64,000 nucleotides of DNA from Streptomyces prunicolor NBRC 13075 (GCF_000367365.1 NZ_BARF01000067.1:1-64000), one strand, 5' to 3'. Counted from the first letter of the stretch, positions 25,012 to 34,236 are shown. Made by a program: numbers and translations. The notes: generated by a model not told the origin, from the sequence alone.

Positions 25012-25767
25012 TCAGAACCCGTGCCGCATCCCACCGTCGACAGGCACCATGATCCCCGTCAGGTAGGACGCGGCCGGCGACAGCAGGAATGCCGCCACCC
25101 GCCCGAACTCCTCAGCCGTCCCGTACCGTCGCAGCGGAATCCGCGACTCGTTGGCCGCGCGCGTGGCCTGCGGGTCCGCGGACAACCCGTCCAGCTCGCG
25201 CGCGCGATCCGTGTCGATGCGGGCCGGCAGCAGCCCCACGACACGGATGCCGCGCGGCCCCAGCTCGTCCGCGAGGGACTTGGCGAAACCGGCGAGACCC
25301 GGCCGCAGCGCGTTCGAGATCGTCAGCCCGGGGATCGGCTCGTACACCGACCCGGACAGCACGAACCCGATGACACCGCCCGCCCCCAACTCCCCGGCCG
25401 CCGCGCGGGCGAGCCGCACCGCGCCCAGGAACACCGACTCGAACGACGCCTGCCACTGCTCGTCGGTGGTGTCGGCGACGAACCCGGCGGGCGGCCCGCC
25501 GACGCTCACGAGGATGCCGTCGAAGCCCCCGAAGTGCTCGCGCGCGGCGGCGATCAGCCGGGCCGGCGCCTGAGCGTCGGCGTTGTCGACGGCCACGCCG
25601 ACCGCGTTCGGCCCCAGCTCGGCCGCCGCTTCGACGGCCCGCTTCTCGTCCCGCCCGCTGACGACCACCTTCGCGCCGTCGGCCACCAGCCCGCGCGCGG
25701 AGGCGTTGCCCAGCCCGCGGGTGGCCCCGGTGACGACGTACACCCGGTCCTTCAGTCCAAGATCCAT
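25012..25767 (-). CDS. SDR-family protein with degenerate catalytic residues
   Basis: This 251-residue Rossmann-fold protein resembles FabG. It has TGATRGLG at residues about 13-20 for the cofactor and a C-terminal SYLTGIMVPVDGGM. The classical active site is changed: where a Tyr-x3-Lys should sit, the sequence reads LTISNALRPGLAGFAKSLA, putting Ser for Tyr and Arg for Lys. This matches a known BKR-like SDR subgroup without the catalytic tetrad. It may still be an enzyme with altered chemistry, or a binding protein. Its ATG lies 5 bp downstream of the GH15 stop, so the two genes form one operon. Confidence 0.85.
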   Translation of the reverse strand: MDLGLKDRVYVVTGATRGLGNASARGLVADGAKVVVSGRDEKRAVEAAAELGPNAVGVAVDNADAQAPARLIAAAREHFGGFDGILVSVGGPPAGFVADTTDEQWQASFESVFLGAVRLARAAAGELGAGGVIGFVLSGSVYEPIPGLTISNALRPGLAGFAKSLADELGPRGIRVVGLLPARIDTDRARELDGLSADPQATRAANESRIPLRRYGTAEEFGRVAAFLLSPAASYLTGIMVPVDGGMRHGF

Positions 25768-25772
25768 GGCCC

Positions 25773-27560
25773 CTATCCTGCCTTCTCGTCCCCGAACAGG
25801 GCGAGGGCGCTGCTCACGAGGCCGATGTGGCTGAACGCCTGTGGGAAGTTGCCCAGCTGACGGCCGGCCACGGGGTCGTACTCCTCCGCGAGCAGCCCCA
25901 CGTCGTTCGCGAGGCCCACCAGGCGCTCGAACAGGACCCGGGCCTCCTTCTTGCGGCCCGTCATCTGGAGCGCGTCCACGAGCCAGAAGGAGCACGCCAG
26001 GAAGGCGCCCTCGTCGCCGGGCAGCCCGTCCACGGGGGTGTCGGCGGCGGTGTCGTAGCGGCGTACGAAGCCGTCGTGGCCCAGGGCCTCGCGGACCGCG
26101 TCGACCGTGCCGACGACCCGTGGATCGTCGGGCGGCAGGAAACCGAAGCGGGGGATGAGCAGCAGGGCGGCGTCGAGTTCCTGCGAGCCGTAGTACTGCG
26201 TGAACGTGTTGCGCACCGGGTCGTAGCCCTTCTCGCACACGTCCCGGTGCACCTCGTCCCGCAGTTCGCGCCAGCCCGCCAGGTCCCCGGACAGGTCGGA
26301 GTACTCCTCCAGGGTGCGGACGGCCCGGTCGGCGGCCACCCACACCATGACCTTGGAGTGCACGAAGTGCCGGCGCCCGCCGCGCACCTCCCACAGGCCC
26401 TCGTCCGGTTGCCGCCACTGCTCGCGCAGCCACTCCAGGAGGACGCCCTGGAGCGACCACATGTGCGGCTTGGGCGACAGGCCCGCGCGCCGGGCCAGCC
26501 ACAGGGAGTCCATGACCTCGCCGTACACGTCCAGTTGGAGCTGGTTCACAGCGTCGTTGCCGACCCGGACGGGCGCCGAACCGGCGAAGCCCGAAAGGTG
26601 CGGCAGTTCGAACTCGGGGAGCCGTCGCTCGCCCGCCACGCCGTACATGATCTGCAGGTCGGCGGGATCGCCGGCGACCGCGCGCAGCAGCCAGTCGCGC
26701 CAGGCCTCGGCCTCCTTGTGATAGCCCGCCGAGAGGAGCGCGCCGAGGGTGAGGGTGGAGTCGCGCAGCCAGCAGTAGCGGTAGTCCCAGTTGCGGACGC
26801 CGCCCATCTCCTCGGGGAGTGACGTGGTGGCGGCGGCGACGATGCCGCCGGTCGGGCGGTAGGTGAGCGCCTTGAGGGTGATCAGGGACCGTACGACCGC
26901 GTCCCGGTAGGGGCCGTCGTAGCGGCAGCGGGCCGCCCAGCGCTTCCAGTCCGCGACGCTGGTGCGCAGCGACTTGTACGGGTCGACGAGCGGCGGACGG
27001 GGCTCGTGCGAGGGATGCCAGGTGAGGACGAAGGCGACCTTCTGGCCGGCCTCGACGGTGAACTCCGAGAGGGTGCTGAAGTTCTCGCCCCAGGTGCGTA
27101 CCTTGGGCTCGCTGCGCAGCCACACCGAGTCGGGGCCCGCGACGGCCACATGGTGCCCGTCGGACCGGCGCATCCACGGCACGACCGCGCCGTAGTCGAA
27201 GCGTAGGCGGAGCCTGCTGTGGACGGTGACCTTGCCGCTGATGCCTTCCACGATGCGTACGACGTCGGGGGCGCGGTGGCGCTGGGGCATCAGGTCGGTG
27301 ACGCGGATCGTGCCCTCGTCGGTCTCCCACTCCGTGTCCAGGACCAGGGTGTCGGGGCGGTAGCCGCGGCGGGTGCAGCGGTCCGCGCCCTTGGGGGCGA
27401 TGCGCCAGTGGCCGTTGTCCTGGTCGCCGAGCATTCTGGCGAAGCAGGCGGCCGAGTCGAAGCGCGGCAGGCACAGCCAGTCGACCGAGCCGTCCATGCC
27501 GACCAGGGCCGCGGTCTGTTCGTCGCCGATGAGGGCGTAGTCCTCGATACGTGGGTGCAC
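25773..27560 (-). CDS. Glycoside hydrolase family 15 protein (glucoamylase/trehalase type)
   Basis: This 595-residue cytosolic protein is of the GH15 glucan hydrolase type, which in actinomycetes includes trehalases and glucodextranase-like enzymes. It starts with the family opening HPRIEDYALIGDEQTAALV and DGSVDWLCLPRFDS. It contains the (alpha/alpha)6-barrel motif RNWDYRYCWLRDS and ends with AEEYDPVAGRQLGNFPQAFSH, which carries the probable catalytic Glu. GTG 27560 is preferred: AGGGAA precedes it and the family N terminus begins there. An upstream TTG would add 11 residues. The cotranscribed SDR-like gene is an unusual partner. Glucoamylase versus trehalase cannot be decided from sequence alone. 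Confidence 0.9.
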   Translation of the reverse strand: MHPRIEDYALIGDEQTAALVGMDGSVDWLCLPRFDSAACFARMLGDQDNGHWRIAPKGADRCTRRGYRPDTLVLDTEWETDEGTIRVTDLMPQRHRAPDVVRIVEGISGKVTVHSRLRLRFDYGAVVPWMRRSDGHHVAVAGPDSVWLRSEPKVRTWGENFSTLSEFTVEAGQKVAFVLTWHPSHEPRPPLVDPYKSLRTSVADWKRWAARCRYDGPYRDAVVRSLITLKALTYRPTGGIVAAATTSLPEEMGGVRNWDYRYCWLRDSTLTLGALLSAGYHKEAEAWRDWLLRAVAGDPADLQIMYGVAGERRLPEFELPHLSGFAGSAPVRVGNDAVNQLQLDVYGEVMDSLWLARRAGLSPKPHMWSLQGVLLEWLREQWRQPDEGLWEVRGGRRHFVHSKVMVWVAADRAVRTLEEYSDLSGDLAGWRELRDEVHRDVCEKGYDPVRNTFTQYYGSQELDAALLLIPRFGFLPPDDPRVVGTVDAVREALGHDGFVRRYDTAADTPVDGLPGDEGAFLACSFWLVDALQMTGRKKEARVLFERLVGLANDVGLLAEEYDPVAGRQLGNFPQAFSHIGLVSSALALFGDEKAG

Positions 27561-27631
27561 GGGGTGCGGGTTCCCTGCCTGTCGGTGAGGCAATCAAGGT
27601 TCGGGGCCGGGCGGGTGAAGCGGGGGAGGGC

Positions 27632-28459
27632 TCACACCGGCGCGGGCTCGGCCTCCGCCGTCTCCGCTTCCTTCGCCGCCGCCTCCCGGCGGTCGCGGGC
27701 CTCTCGGCGGGCGAGGACTACGTAGCCGACGGGTACGGCCGCGGCGAACAGCCACCACTGGATCATGTACGCGTAGTTCAGCGGGGCGTCTTCCTTGCCC
27801 GGGTCGGAGATCTGCTCCGGCGTGTCGCCCTTCGGCTCCGGCGCGGTCTGCTCGACATACCCGCCGAGCACCTGGGCGTTGAGGCGCTTCGCCTGTTCCT
27901 CGCTGTTGATCAGCATGATCTGGCGGTCGGGCAGGCCCTTGATGTCCTTGATACCGCTCGCCGCGGTCGTCTCGTCGGCCATCAGGCGCCCCGTGATGGT
28001 GGTCCTGCCGGCCGGCGGTGCGGGGATCTTCGGGAAGGCCGTCTGCACCCCGGTCGCCGGGATCCATCCACGGTTGATCAACACGACCTTGCCGTCCGTC
28101 AACACGAACGGGGTCAGTACATGGAAGCCGACCTCGTCGTCGTCATTGGTACGACGCCGGACGACGACTTCTTTAGAAGTCTCGAAGGTGCCGGTCGCGG
28201 TGACGGTGCGGTACTTCTCCGTACGGGTGACCGCGTGCCCGGGGGTGCTGATCGTCTCCACGGGGACCGGCTTGGCGTGCAGCGCGTCCGCGACCAACTG
28301 GTTCCGGGCGCTGCGCATCTCGTAGCGGTGCATCTGCCAGATGCCCAGCCTGATCATCGTCGGGATCAGGAGAAGGGTGATCAACGCGAGGATCACCCAC
28401 TGCCGGGACATCAGGAAGCGGTACACCCCACGACCGTACAACTCGGTCGCGGGGCGCAT
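27632..28459 (-). CDS. SURF1-family cytochrome c oxidase assembly protein
   Basis: This 275-residue protein shows the SURF1 layout. A transmembrane helix (about residues 19-38) is followed by the family words LGIWQMHRYEMR. An extracytoplasmic domain then has VLINRGWIPA and an LNYAYMIQWWLFA helix near the C terminus (about 232-253). A charged Ala/Glu tail ends the protein. SURF1 proteins assist heme a insertion into cytochrome aa3 oxidase. A start at the GTG 33 bp downstream is equally plausible. It lies 16 bp after the small Cys-rich gene on the same strand. Confidence 0.9.
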   Translation of the reverse strand: MRPATELYGRGVYRFLMSRQWVILALITLLLIPTMIRLGIWQMHRYEMRSARNQLVADALHAKPVPVETISTPGHAVTRTEKYRTVTATGTFETSKEVVVRRRTNDDDEVGFHVLTPFVLTDGKVVLINRGWIPATGVQTAFPKIPAPPAGRTTITGRLMADETTAASGIKDIKGLPDRQIMLINSEEQAKRLNAQVLGGYVEQTAPEPKGDTPEQISDPGKEDAPLNYAYMIQWWLFAAAVPVGYVVLARREARDRREAAAKEAETAEAEPAPV

Positions 28460-28475
28460 TGAGGGGGGTCTGTCC

Positions 28476-28709
28476 TCACACCTTGTCGATGATCCCCACC
28501 ATCCCCTCCGCCCGCGCGCAGTGGCCGCCGCAGAACCAGTGGCCCTCGACCTCCACGCCCTGGCCGATGATCTGCACCCGGCAGTGCTCGCAGATCGGGG
28601 CCATGCGGTGGATCGCGCAGGAGAAGCAGTCGAAGACGTGCACCGCGCCCTGCGCGTGCACCTCGAAACTCATGCCGTAGTCATTGCCGCACACTTCACA
28701 TCTCGCCAT
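28476..28709 (-). CDS. Small Cys-rich (zinc-ribbon-like) conserved protein
   Basis: This 77-residue protein has eight Cys in four pairs: CEVC (4-7), CFSC, CEHC and CGGHC. Several His lie between them, an arrangement suited to two zinc sites of treble-clef or LIM style. It is conserved in Streptomyces, but I know of no function. The ATG at 28709 is the natural start, while a frame extending to 28772 adds an unconserved leader. It is cotranscribed with the SURF1 gene. Cys-rich partners near oxidase-assembly genes can be metal- or redox-related, but that is speculation. Confidence 0.8.
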   Translation of the reverse strand: MARCEVCGNDYGMSFEVHAQGAVHVFDCFSCAIHRMAPICEHCRVQIIGQGVEVEGHWFCGGHCARAEGMVGIIDKV

Positions 28710-28802
28710 GCGCCACAGGGTGAGCCGTCCACCCGGCACGGGCGAGCGGGCGCGGGGCGAGTCGTACGACAATCACCCGTCCGTACGGTCGCCGGGGCGC
28801 CG

Positions 28803-29792
28803 TCAGTCCGCCGCCTCGACGTCCCGCAGCAGCTGCCCGAACGCCGCCTCGTCCACCACAGGGGTGCCGAACTGTTTGGCCTTGACCACCTTCGAGGTGC
28901 CCGAGTCCGGGTCGTTCGTGACGAGCAGGCTGGTCAGCCGGGACAGGCTCGTCGCGACATGCAGGCCGGCCTCCACTGCCCGGTCCTCCAGCAACTCGCG
29001 CTCGATGGACGTGTCCCCGGAGAACGCGATCCGCATCCCCTGCTTGAGCGGCCTGCCGTCCTCGAACCGCCCCGGGTTCGGATACGGGCACGCGGGCCGC
29101 TTGCGCGCGGGGCGCCAACTGCCCGCCCCGTAGCCGCTGTAGCCGCCCGCCTGCTGGCCGATCCGGGGCGCGGGCCGGTCGGCGGTCCACTCGGTCAGCG
29201 GCCGGCACTCGTGCAGCGGCAGCCGTACGCCGCCCAGTGCTGCCGCCCGCAGGCTCGGCCGGAATGCCTCGGCGAGCACGCGCGCGTCGTCCAGCGCGTG
29301 GTGCGCGCGCTGCTGGACGACACCGAAGTGCGCCGCCAGGGACTCCAGTTTGTGGTTGGGCAGCGGCAGGCTCAGCTCCTTGGAGAGCGCGATGGTGCAC
29401 AGCCGCTGACGGACCGGGGGCTCGATCTGCACGCGCGCGTACTCCCGCGCGATCATCTGCCAGTCGAAGACCGCGTTGTGCGCGACCAGCACCCGGCCCT
29501 CCAGGCGGGTCGCGAACTCCTCGGCGATGTCCTTGAAGAGGGGCGCTCCCTCCAGGACGTCACTCGTCAGACCGTGGATCCACACGGGGCCGGGATCGCG
29601 CTCCGGGTTGACCATCGTGTACCAGTGGTCCTCGACCTCGCCGAGCGCGTCCAGACGGTAGACGGCCGCGGAGATTATCCGGTCGTCCCGGGCCAGGCCG
29701 GTGGTCTCCACGTCAACTACCGCATACCCCTGGGGATACGCGGCCGGCCACGGAGTGGCTGCGGACACTGTCGGCGAGTGGTCTTCGAGCAT
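28803..29792 (-). CDS. DEDDh-type exonuclease with C-terminal BRCT domain
   Basis: This 329-residue protein pairs a 3'-5' exonuclease of the DnaQ/epsilon type with a BRCT domain. The exonuclease motifs are VVDVETTG (Exo I), LVAHNAVFDWQM (Exo II) and the HALDDAR segment (Exo III, giving DEDDh). A linker rich in Gly/Tyr/Pro follows (about 205-240). The C-terminal domain has the BRCT-like RIAFSGDTSIERELLEDRAV and SLLVTNDPDSGTSKV. A role in DNA repair or proofreading is likely. ATG 29792 is chosen, and the GTG 6 bp upstream is a possible alternative. Confidence 0.88.
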   Translation of the reverse strand: MLEDHSPTVSAATPWPAAYPQGYAVVDVETTGLARDDRIISAAVYRLDALGEVEDHWYTMVNPERDPGPVWIHGLTSDVLEGAPLFKDIAEEFATRLEGRVLVAHNAVFDWQMIAREYARVQIEPPVRQRLCTIALSKELSLPLPNHKLESLAAHFGVVQQRAHHALDDARVLAEAFRPSLRAAALGGVRLPLHECRPLTEWTADRPAPRIGQQAGGYSGYGAGSWRPARKRPACPYPNPGRFEDGRPLKQGMRIAFSGDTSIERELLEDRAVEAGLHVATSLSRLTSLLVTNDPDSGTSKVVKAKQFGTPVVDEAAFGQLLRDVEAAD

Positions 29793-29964
29793 GGTCACTG
29801 AGGATACGGGCCGTCACTGACAGCCCTGTCCCTCAGGTGCCTTGTCCCGGCCGCCCGTTCGGGTCCGCCGAACGCACGCGCGCGTGGCTATGGACCTTTT
29901 GCCCGCCCGGTGCAAGCGTGCTGCCCGCCTGACGGATGACGGCCTACGAAGGGCGGTACGGCGT

Positions 29965-30762
29965 ATGGCACGCGTACGGTACGGCGCACGGACCGAGGCG
30001 GAGATCGCCGCCGCACGCACAGCGAGCTCCAAGCTCCCCGACATCTGGTCCACCGGTGTGGTGGCCGTCTGGGAGAGCGACCCGGACGTGGTCGCGGCGG
30101 TCCTGCCGCCGCCCCTCAAGCCCACCGGGCGGCCCCTGGTCCGAGTGAACATCAGCAAGGTCGAACTGACCGGATACCCCCTGGGCGCGGGCTCGTTCGC
30201 GGTCGCCGCCGCACACGACGGCGTCGAGGGCTGGTACCCCCTGGTGATGCCGATGACCCACGAACGGGCCCTCACCGGCGGCCGTGAGGTCTTCGGAGAG
30301 CCCAAGAAACTCGGCGAGGTCACCGTCGAACGCGTGGGCCTCGTCGTGCACGCGTCCCTCGCCCGGCACGGCATCGCCTTCGTCGAGGTCCGCGGCGCGA
30401 TCAGCGAGGAACTGCCCCTCCCCGGGCCGACGCAGAAGACCGACTTCTACTTCAAGTTCCTTCCCGCGGTGGACGGTTCGGGCTTCGACGCCGACCCCGT
30501 GCTCGTGCACTGCCTGCGCAACGAGAAGGTCCGCCGCCTGGAGCGCGTCACCGGAGACGTCGTCCTGCGCGAGTCCATGTACGACCCCGTCGCCGACCTC
30601 CCGGTACGCACCCTCGTCGACATCACCATCGGCGAGAAGACCAGCGACCAGCGCGGCAGGGTCGTCGAACGGGTCGACGCGCGCGCCCTGTTGCCGTACA
30701 TCCACCAGCGCTACGACGACCCGCAGCAGATCCACGACGGACCGCCCGAGGGGAGTGCCTGA
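29965..30762 (+). CDS. Acetoacetate decarboxylase-family protein
   Basis: This 265-residue protein has the acetoacetate decarboxylase fold. The active-site region reads GREVFGEPKKLGEV at about 107-118, with the Lys pair (114/115) that forms the Schiff base in Clostridium Adc. A later segment ends TKDFYFK-like (QKTDFYFKFLP). Members act on beta-keto acids or as related lyases and hydratases. The ATG 29965 has GAAGG upstream. Its TGA overlaps the next ATG by one base, so it is the first gene of a four-gene operon with an SDR and two amidohydrolases. The substrate is unknown. Confidence 0.87.
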   Translation: MARVRYGARTEAEIAAARTASSKLPDIWSTGVVAVWESDPDVVAAVLPPPLKPTGRPLVRVNISKVELTGYPLGAGSFAVAAAHDGVEGWYPLVMPMTHERALTGGREVFGEPKKLGEVTVERVGLVVHASLARHGIAFVEVRGAISEELPLPGPTQKTDFYFKFLPAVDGSGFDADPVLVHCLRNEKVRRLERVTGDVVLRESMYDPVADLPVRTLVDITIGEKTSDQRGRVVERVDARALLPYIHQRYDDPQQIHDGPPEGSA

Positions 30763-31646
30763 TGGAGTTGAGGGAGGGTCAGGTCGCCGTCGTCACCGGG
30801 GCCGCGAGCGGGATCGGGCTCGCGATGGCTCGGCGGTTCGCCGCCGGCGGGCTCAAGGTGGTGCTCGCCGACGTCGAGCAGGGCGCCCTCGACAAGGCCG
30901 CCGCCGATCTGCGCGCCGACGGTGCCGACGTGCACGCGCGCGTGGTCGACGTCGGCGTACGCCAACAGGTCCTGGATCTGGCCGAGTCGGCCTACGAGAC
31001 GTACGGCGCCGTCCACGTCCTGTGCAACAACGCCGGGGTCGGCTCGGGCGCCGAGGGCCGGATGTGGGAGCACGAACCGAACGACTGGCAGTGGGCGTTC
31101 GCCGTCAACGTGTGGGGCGTCTTCCACGGCATCCAGGCGTTCGTGCCGAGGATGATCAAGTCGGGTCAACCCGGTCATGTCGTCAACACGTCCTCCGGGG
31201 ACGGCGGGATCGCCCCGCTGCCCACCGCCTCCGTTTACGCCGTCACCAAGGCGGCCGTTGTGACGATGACCGAGTCCCTGTACGCCCACTTGAAGGCGGA
31301 GCACGCGCGCGTGGGCGCCTCGGTGCTCTTCCCGGGGCCGCACATGCTGCGCACGGGCCTGTGGGAGTCGCACCGCAACCGGCCCGACCGGTATGCGAAA
31401 GAGCGCCCCCGTAGGACCCCGTACCGCAGCCTCGACCAGTGGGAGACGGCGATGAAGGCGGCGGGCAAGGAGGTCGCCTTCACGCCCGTCGAGGAGGTCG
31501 CCGACCTCGTCGTGGACGGCATCCGCGCGGACCGCTTCTGGCTGCTGCCCGAGAGCGAGCACAGCGACGCCCAGATCCGGGCACGGGCGGGCTCGATGCT
31601 CGACCGCGCGAACCCGTCGTACCTAGAGAGCTTCATCCTGGACTGA
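30762..31646 (+). CDS. SDR-family oxidoreductase of the amidohydrolase operon
   Basis: This 294-residue classical short-chain dehydrogenase has the cofactor motif TGAASGIG (12-19), CNNAG (88-92), and an active site with Ser145, Tyr159 and Lys163 (VYAVTKAA). An aspartate at the end of beta-2 (LADVEQ) points to NAD(H). It has a ~40-residue C-terminal extension that resembles other members found beside amidohydrolases. The start overlaps the decarboxylase-like stop (TGATG) and the stop is 10 bp before the next gene. It probably oxidises or reduces an intermediate that the neighbouring enzymes decarboxylate or hydrolyse. Confidence 0.92.
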   Translation: MELREGQVAVVTGAASGIGLAMARRFAAGGLKVVLADVEQGALDKAAADLRADGADVHARVVDVGVRQQVLDLAESAYETYGAVHVLCNNAGVGSGAEGRMWEHEPNDWQWAFAVNVWGVFHGIQAFVPRMIKSGQPGHVVNTSSGDGGIAPLPTASVYAVTKAAVVTMTESLYAHLKAEHARVGASVLFPGPHMLRTGLWESHRNRPDRYAKERPRRTPYRSLDQWETAMKAAGKEVAFTPVEEVADLVVDGIRADRFWLLPESEHSDAQIRARAGSMLDRANPSYLESFILD

Positions 31647-31656
31647 GGGGGCTGTT

Positions 31657-32940
31657 GTGACCGACCAGGAGCCGTACCTGATCATCTCCTCCGACTGCCA
31701 TGCCGGGCTGCCCACCGAGGAGTACCGGCCCTATCTGGACGCCCGGTTCCACCGGGACTTCGACGAGTTCCTCGCCGGACGCGACCGGCGCCGCGAGGAG
31801 ATGACCCGGCTCGGCATCCGCAACGAGGCGTTCGCGGCCAAGTGGTTCCAGGACAACGAGGAAGGCCTGCGCGGGGGTTGGGACACCGCGCAGCGCCTCA
31901 AGGAGCTGGACGGGGACGGGGTGGCCGCCGAGGTGGTCTTCCCGGACGCCGACGCCGTGGACAGCCGGACGGCCGCGCCCTTCGGGGTGGGCCTCGGCCT
32001 CTCCGGCGACCAGGACCCCGACTTGGGCATGGCGGGTGCCCAGGCGCACAACCGCTGGCTCGCCGACTTCGTCTCCGAGCACCCCGAACGGCACTGCGGA
32101 GTCGCCCTGTTGCCCGTGACGGCCCCTACGGAGAAGGTCGTCGCGGAGATCCACCGCGCCAAGGAGTCCGGCCTCGGGGCCCTGATGATCCCCTCCATGT
32201 GGGTCGACAAGGAGCCTTACCACGACCGCCGTTACGACCCCGTGTGGGCGGCAGCCGCCGAGTGCGCGATGCCCGTACTGACCCACTCCGGGGCCGCGCC
32301 CCGCCACGAGTACGGCGACCATCTGGGCATCTATGTGAGCGAGGTGACCTGGTGGCCCGCCCGGCCGCTCTGGTTCCTGCTCTGGTCCGGGGTCTTCGAA
32401 CGCCACCCGGGCCTCAAGTTCGGTGTGGCGGAGTCGGGTTGCTGGTGGCTGCCGAACCAGCTGTGGTTCATGGACCGCCTCTACCTGGGTGCCCACGGCG
32501 GCAAGAAGCTCTCACCCTTCGCGGAGCTGAAACGGCCGCCGAGCGAGTACCTCGACCGGCAGGTCTTCATCTGCGCCACCAACACCAAGCGCCGCGAACT
32601 GGCCCAGCGGTACGAGATCGGCGTCGACAACATCCTCTGGGGCAGCGACTTCCCGCACCCCGAGGGCACCTGGCCCGACACGCGCGCGTGGCTGAAGCGC
32701 ACCTTCCACGACATCCCGGTCGACGAGACCCGCCGCATGCTGGGCCTGGCGGCGGCGGACGCCTTCGGCTTCGACGTGGCGGCCCTGGAGCCGCTGGCCC
32801 GCCGGATCGGCCCGACCCCCGCCGAACTCGGCCAGCAGGACGACCAGGCGGCCGTGACGGCGTCCTGGGCGCGCTCGCGCGAGGTCGGACGGCACTGGCT
32901 GACCGACCACGACTTCCCGGTCCTGGGAGCGACGCCATGA
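31657..32940 (+). CDS. Amidohydrolase-2 family protein (ACMSD/resorcylate decarboxylase type), copy 1
   Basis: This 427-residue protein is of the amidohydrolase-2 TIM-barrel group. That group includes aminocarboxymuconate-semialdehyde and gamma-resorcylate decarboxylases. The first metal ligand pair is in SSDCHAG (Asp13, His15), later ligands are in VLTHSGAAPRHE, and the final Asp is in ILWGSDFPHPEGT. Segments RAHNRW-like (AQAHNRWLADFV) and FERHPGLKFGVAESG are typical. The start is GTG with a GGGG-rich upstream. Four bases overlap the second copy. Because the group contains both hydrolases and decarboxylases, the reaction is open. Confidence 0.88.
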   Translation: MTDQEPYLIISSDCHAGLPTEEYRPYLDARFHRDFDEFLAGRDRRREEMTRLGIRNEAFAAKWFQDNEEGLRGGWDTAQRLKELDGDGVAAEVVFPDADAVDSRTAAPFGVGLGLSGDQDPDLGMAGAQAHNRWLADFVSEHPERHCGVALLPVTAPTEKVVAEIHRAKESGLGALMIPSMWVDKEPYHDRRYDPVWAAAAECAMPVLTHSGAAPRHEYGDHLGIYVSEVTWWPARPLWFLLWSGVFERHPGLKFGVAESGCWWLPNQLWFMDRLYLGAHGGKKLSPFAELKRPPSEYLDRQVFICATNTKRRELAQRYEIGVDNILWGSDFPHPEGTWPDTRAWLKRTFHDIPVDETRRMLGLAAADAFGFDVAALEPLARRIGPTPAELGQQDDQAAVTASWARSREVGRHWLTDHDFPVLGATP

Positions 32941-34211
32941 CCCCCACGGGCTCCATGGGTTCCGTGGGCTCCGACGGCGCGGACCGGTACACGGTCATCT
33001 CCGCGGACTGCCACGCGGGCGCCGATCTCCTGGACTACCGGCCCTACTTGGAGAAGCGGTACCACGACGACTTCGACGCGTGGGCGGCCACGTACGTCAA
33101 CCCGTACGAGGACCTGGTCGCCGACACGGCCGACAAGAACTGGAACTCCGAGCGGCGGATCGCGGAGCTGGAGCAGGACGGGATCGTCGCCGAGGTCGTC
33201 TTCCCGAACACCATCCCGCCGTTCTTCCCGTCCGGCTCCTTGATGGCGCCCGCGCCGACGCCCGAGGAGTTCCGGCGCCGCTGGGCCGGCCTGCGCGCCC
33301 ACAACCGCTGGCTGGCGGACTTCTGCGCGGCCGCGCCGGGCCGACGGGCGGGCGTCTTCCAGATCCTCCTCAACGACGTCCAGGAGGCCGTCCAGGAGAT
33401 CCGGTGGGCGGTCGAAGCGGGCCTCCGGGGAGGCCTGTTGCTGCCCGGTACCCCGCCGGGCTCAGGACTGCCGGAACTGTACTCGTCGACGTACGACCCG
33501 ATCTGGGCCGTGTGCGCGGAACTCGGCGTCCCCGTCAACCACCACGCGGGCTCGGCCTCCCCGCCCCTCGGCGACGAACCGGCCGCCCGCGCGGTGTACA
33601 TGGTCGAGACGACCTGGTTCTCGCACCGTGCCCTGTGGCACCTGATCTTCGGCGGCGCCTTCCGCCGTCACCCGGACCTGAAGCTGGTCCTGACCGAGCA
33701 GGGTTCGGGCTGGATACCCGGGGTGCTCGACATGCTGGACTACTACCACGGGCGCCTGGTCGCGGCGGCCACGAAGGCGTCGGCGGCATCGACCGCGGAG
33801 TCCAAGTTCGGCGCGGGGCTTGCCACTTCGATGGGCAAGGGTCCCTCGGAGGTCTGGCGCGACAACTGCTTCGTGGGCGCCAGTTTCATGCGCCCCCATG
33901 AGGTGCCCCTGCGCGAGCGCATCGGCATCGAGAAGATCATGTGGGGCAGCGACTACCCGCACGACGAGGGCACGTACCCGTACTCCAGGGAGGGCCTGCG
34001 CTTCGCCTACGCGCGCGTGCCGCGCGACGAGGTCGCCGCCATGATCGGCGGCAACGCGGCCCGCGTCTACGGCTTCGACCTCGACGCCCTGGACCCGATC
34101 GCGGCGAAGGTCGGCCCCACGGTGACCGAGATCGCGGAGCCGCTCGCCGAACCGCCGGCGGGCGCGACGAGCCCGGTGTTCGCGCGGGGAGCGTCGGTAC
34201 GGGTGTGGTGA
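32937..34211 (+). CDS. Amidohydrolase-2 family protein, copy 2
   Basis: This 424-residue paralogue of the preceding gene has the same order of motifs: SADCHAG, RAHNRWLADFC, VNHHAGSASPP, FRRHPDLKLVLTEQGSGW and IMWGSDYPHDEGT. The ATG overlaps the previous stop as ATGA. The two copies are clearly diverged, so they are unlikely to be a recent duplication and may act as a heteromer or on successive intermediates. It ends the operon: the VIT gene starts 25 bp further with its own GTG. Confidence 0.88.
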   Translation: MTPTGSMGSVGSDGADRYTVISADCHAGADLLDYRPYLEKRYHDDFDAWAATYVNPYEDLVADTADKNWNSERRIAELEQDGIVAEVVFPNTIPPFFPSGSLMAPAPTPEEFRRRWAGLRAHNRWLADFCAAAPGRRAGVFQILLNDVQEAVQEIRWAVEAGLRGGLLLPGTPPGSGLPELYSSTYDPIWAVCAELGVPVNHHAGSASPPLGDEPAARAVYMVETTWFSHRALWHLIFGGAFRRHPDLKLVLTEQGSGWIPGVLDMLDYYHGRLVAAATKASAASTAESKFGAGLATSMGKGPSEVWRDNCFVGASFMRPHEVPLRERIGIEKIMWGSDYPHDEGTYPYSREGLRFAYARVPRDEVAAMIGGNAARVYGFDLDALDPIAAKVGPTVTEIAEPLAEPPAGATSPVFARGASVRVW

Positions 34212-34236
34212 GGGCGGGGGTGCGATCCTTCGCGGT

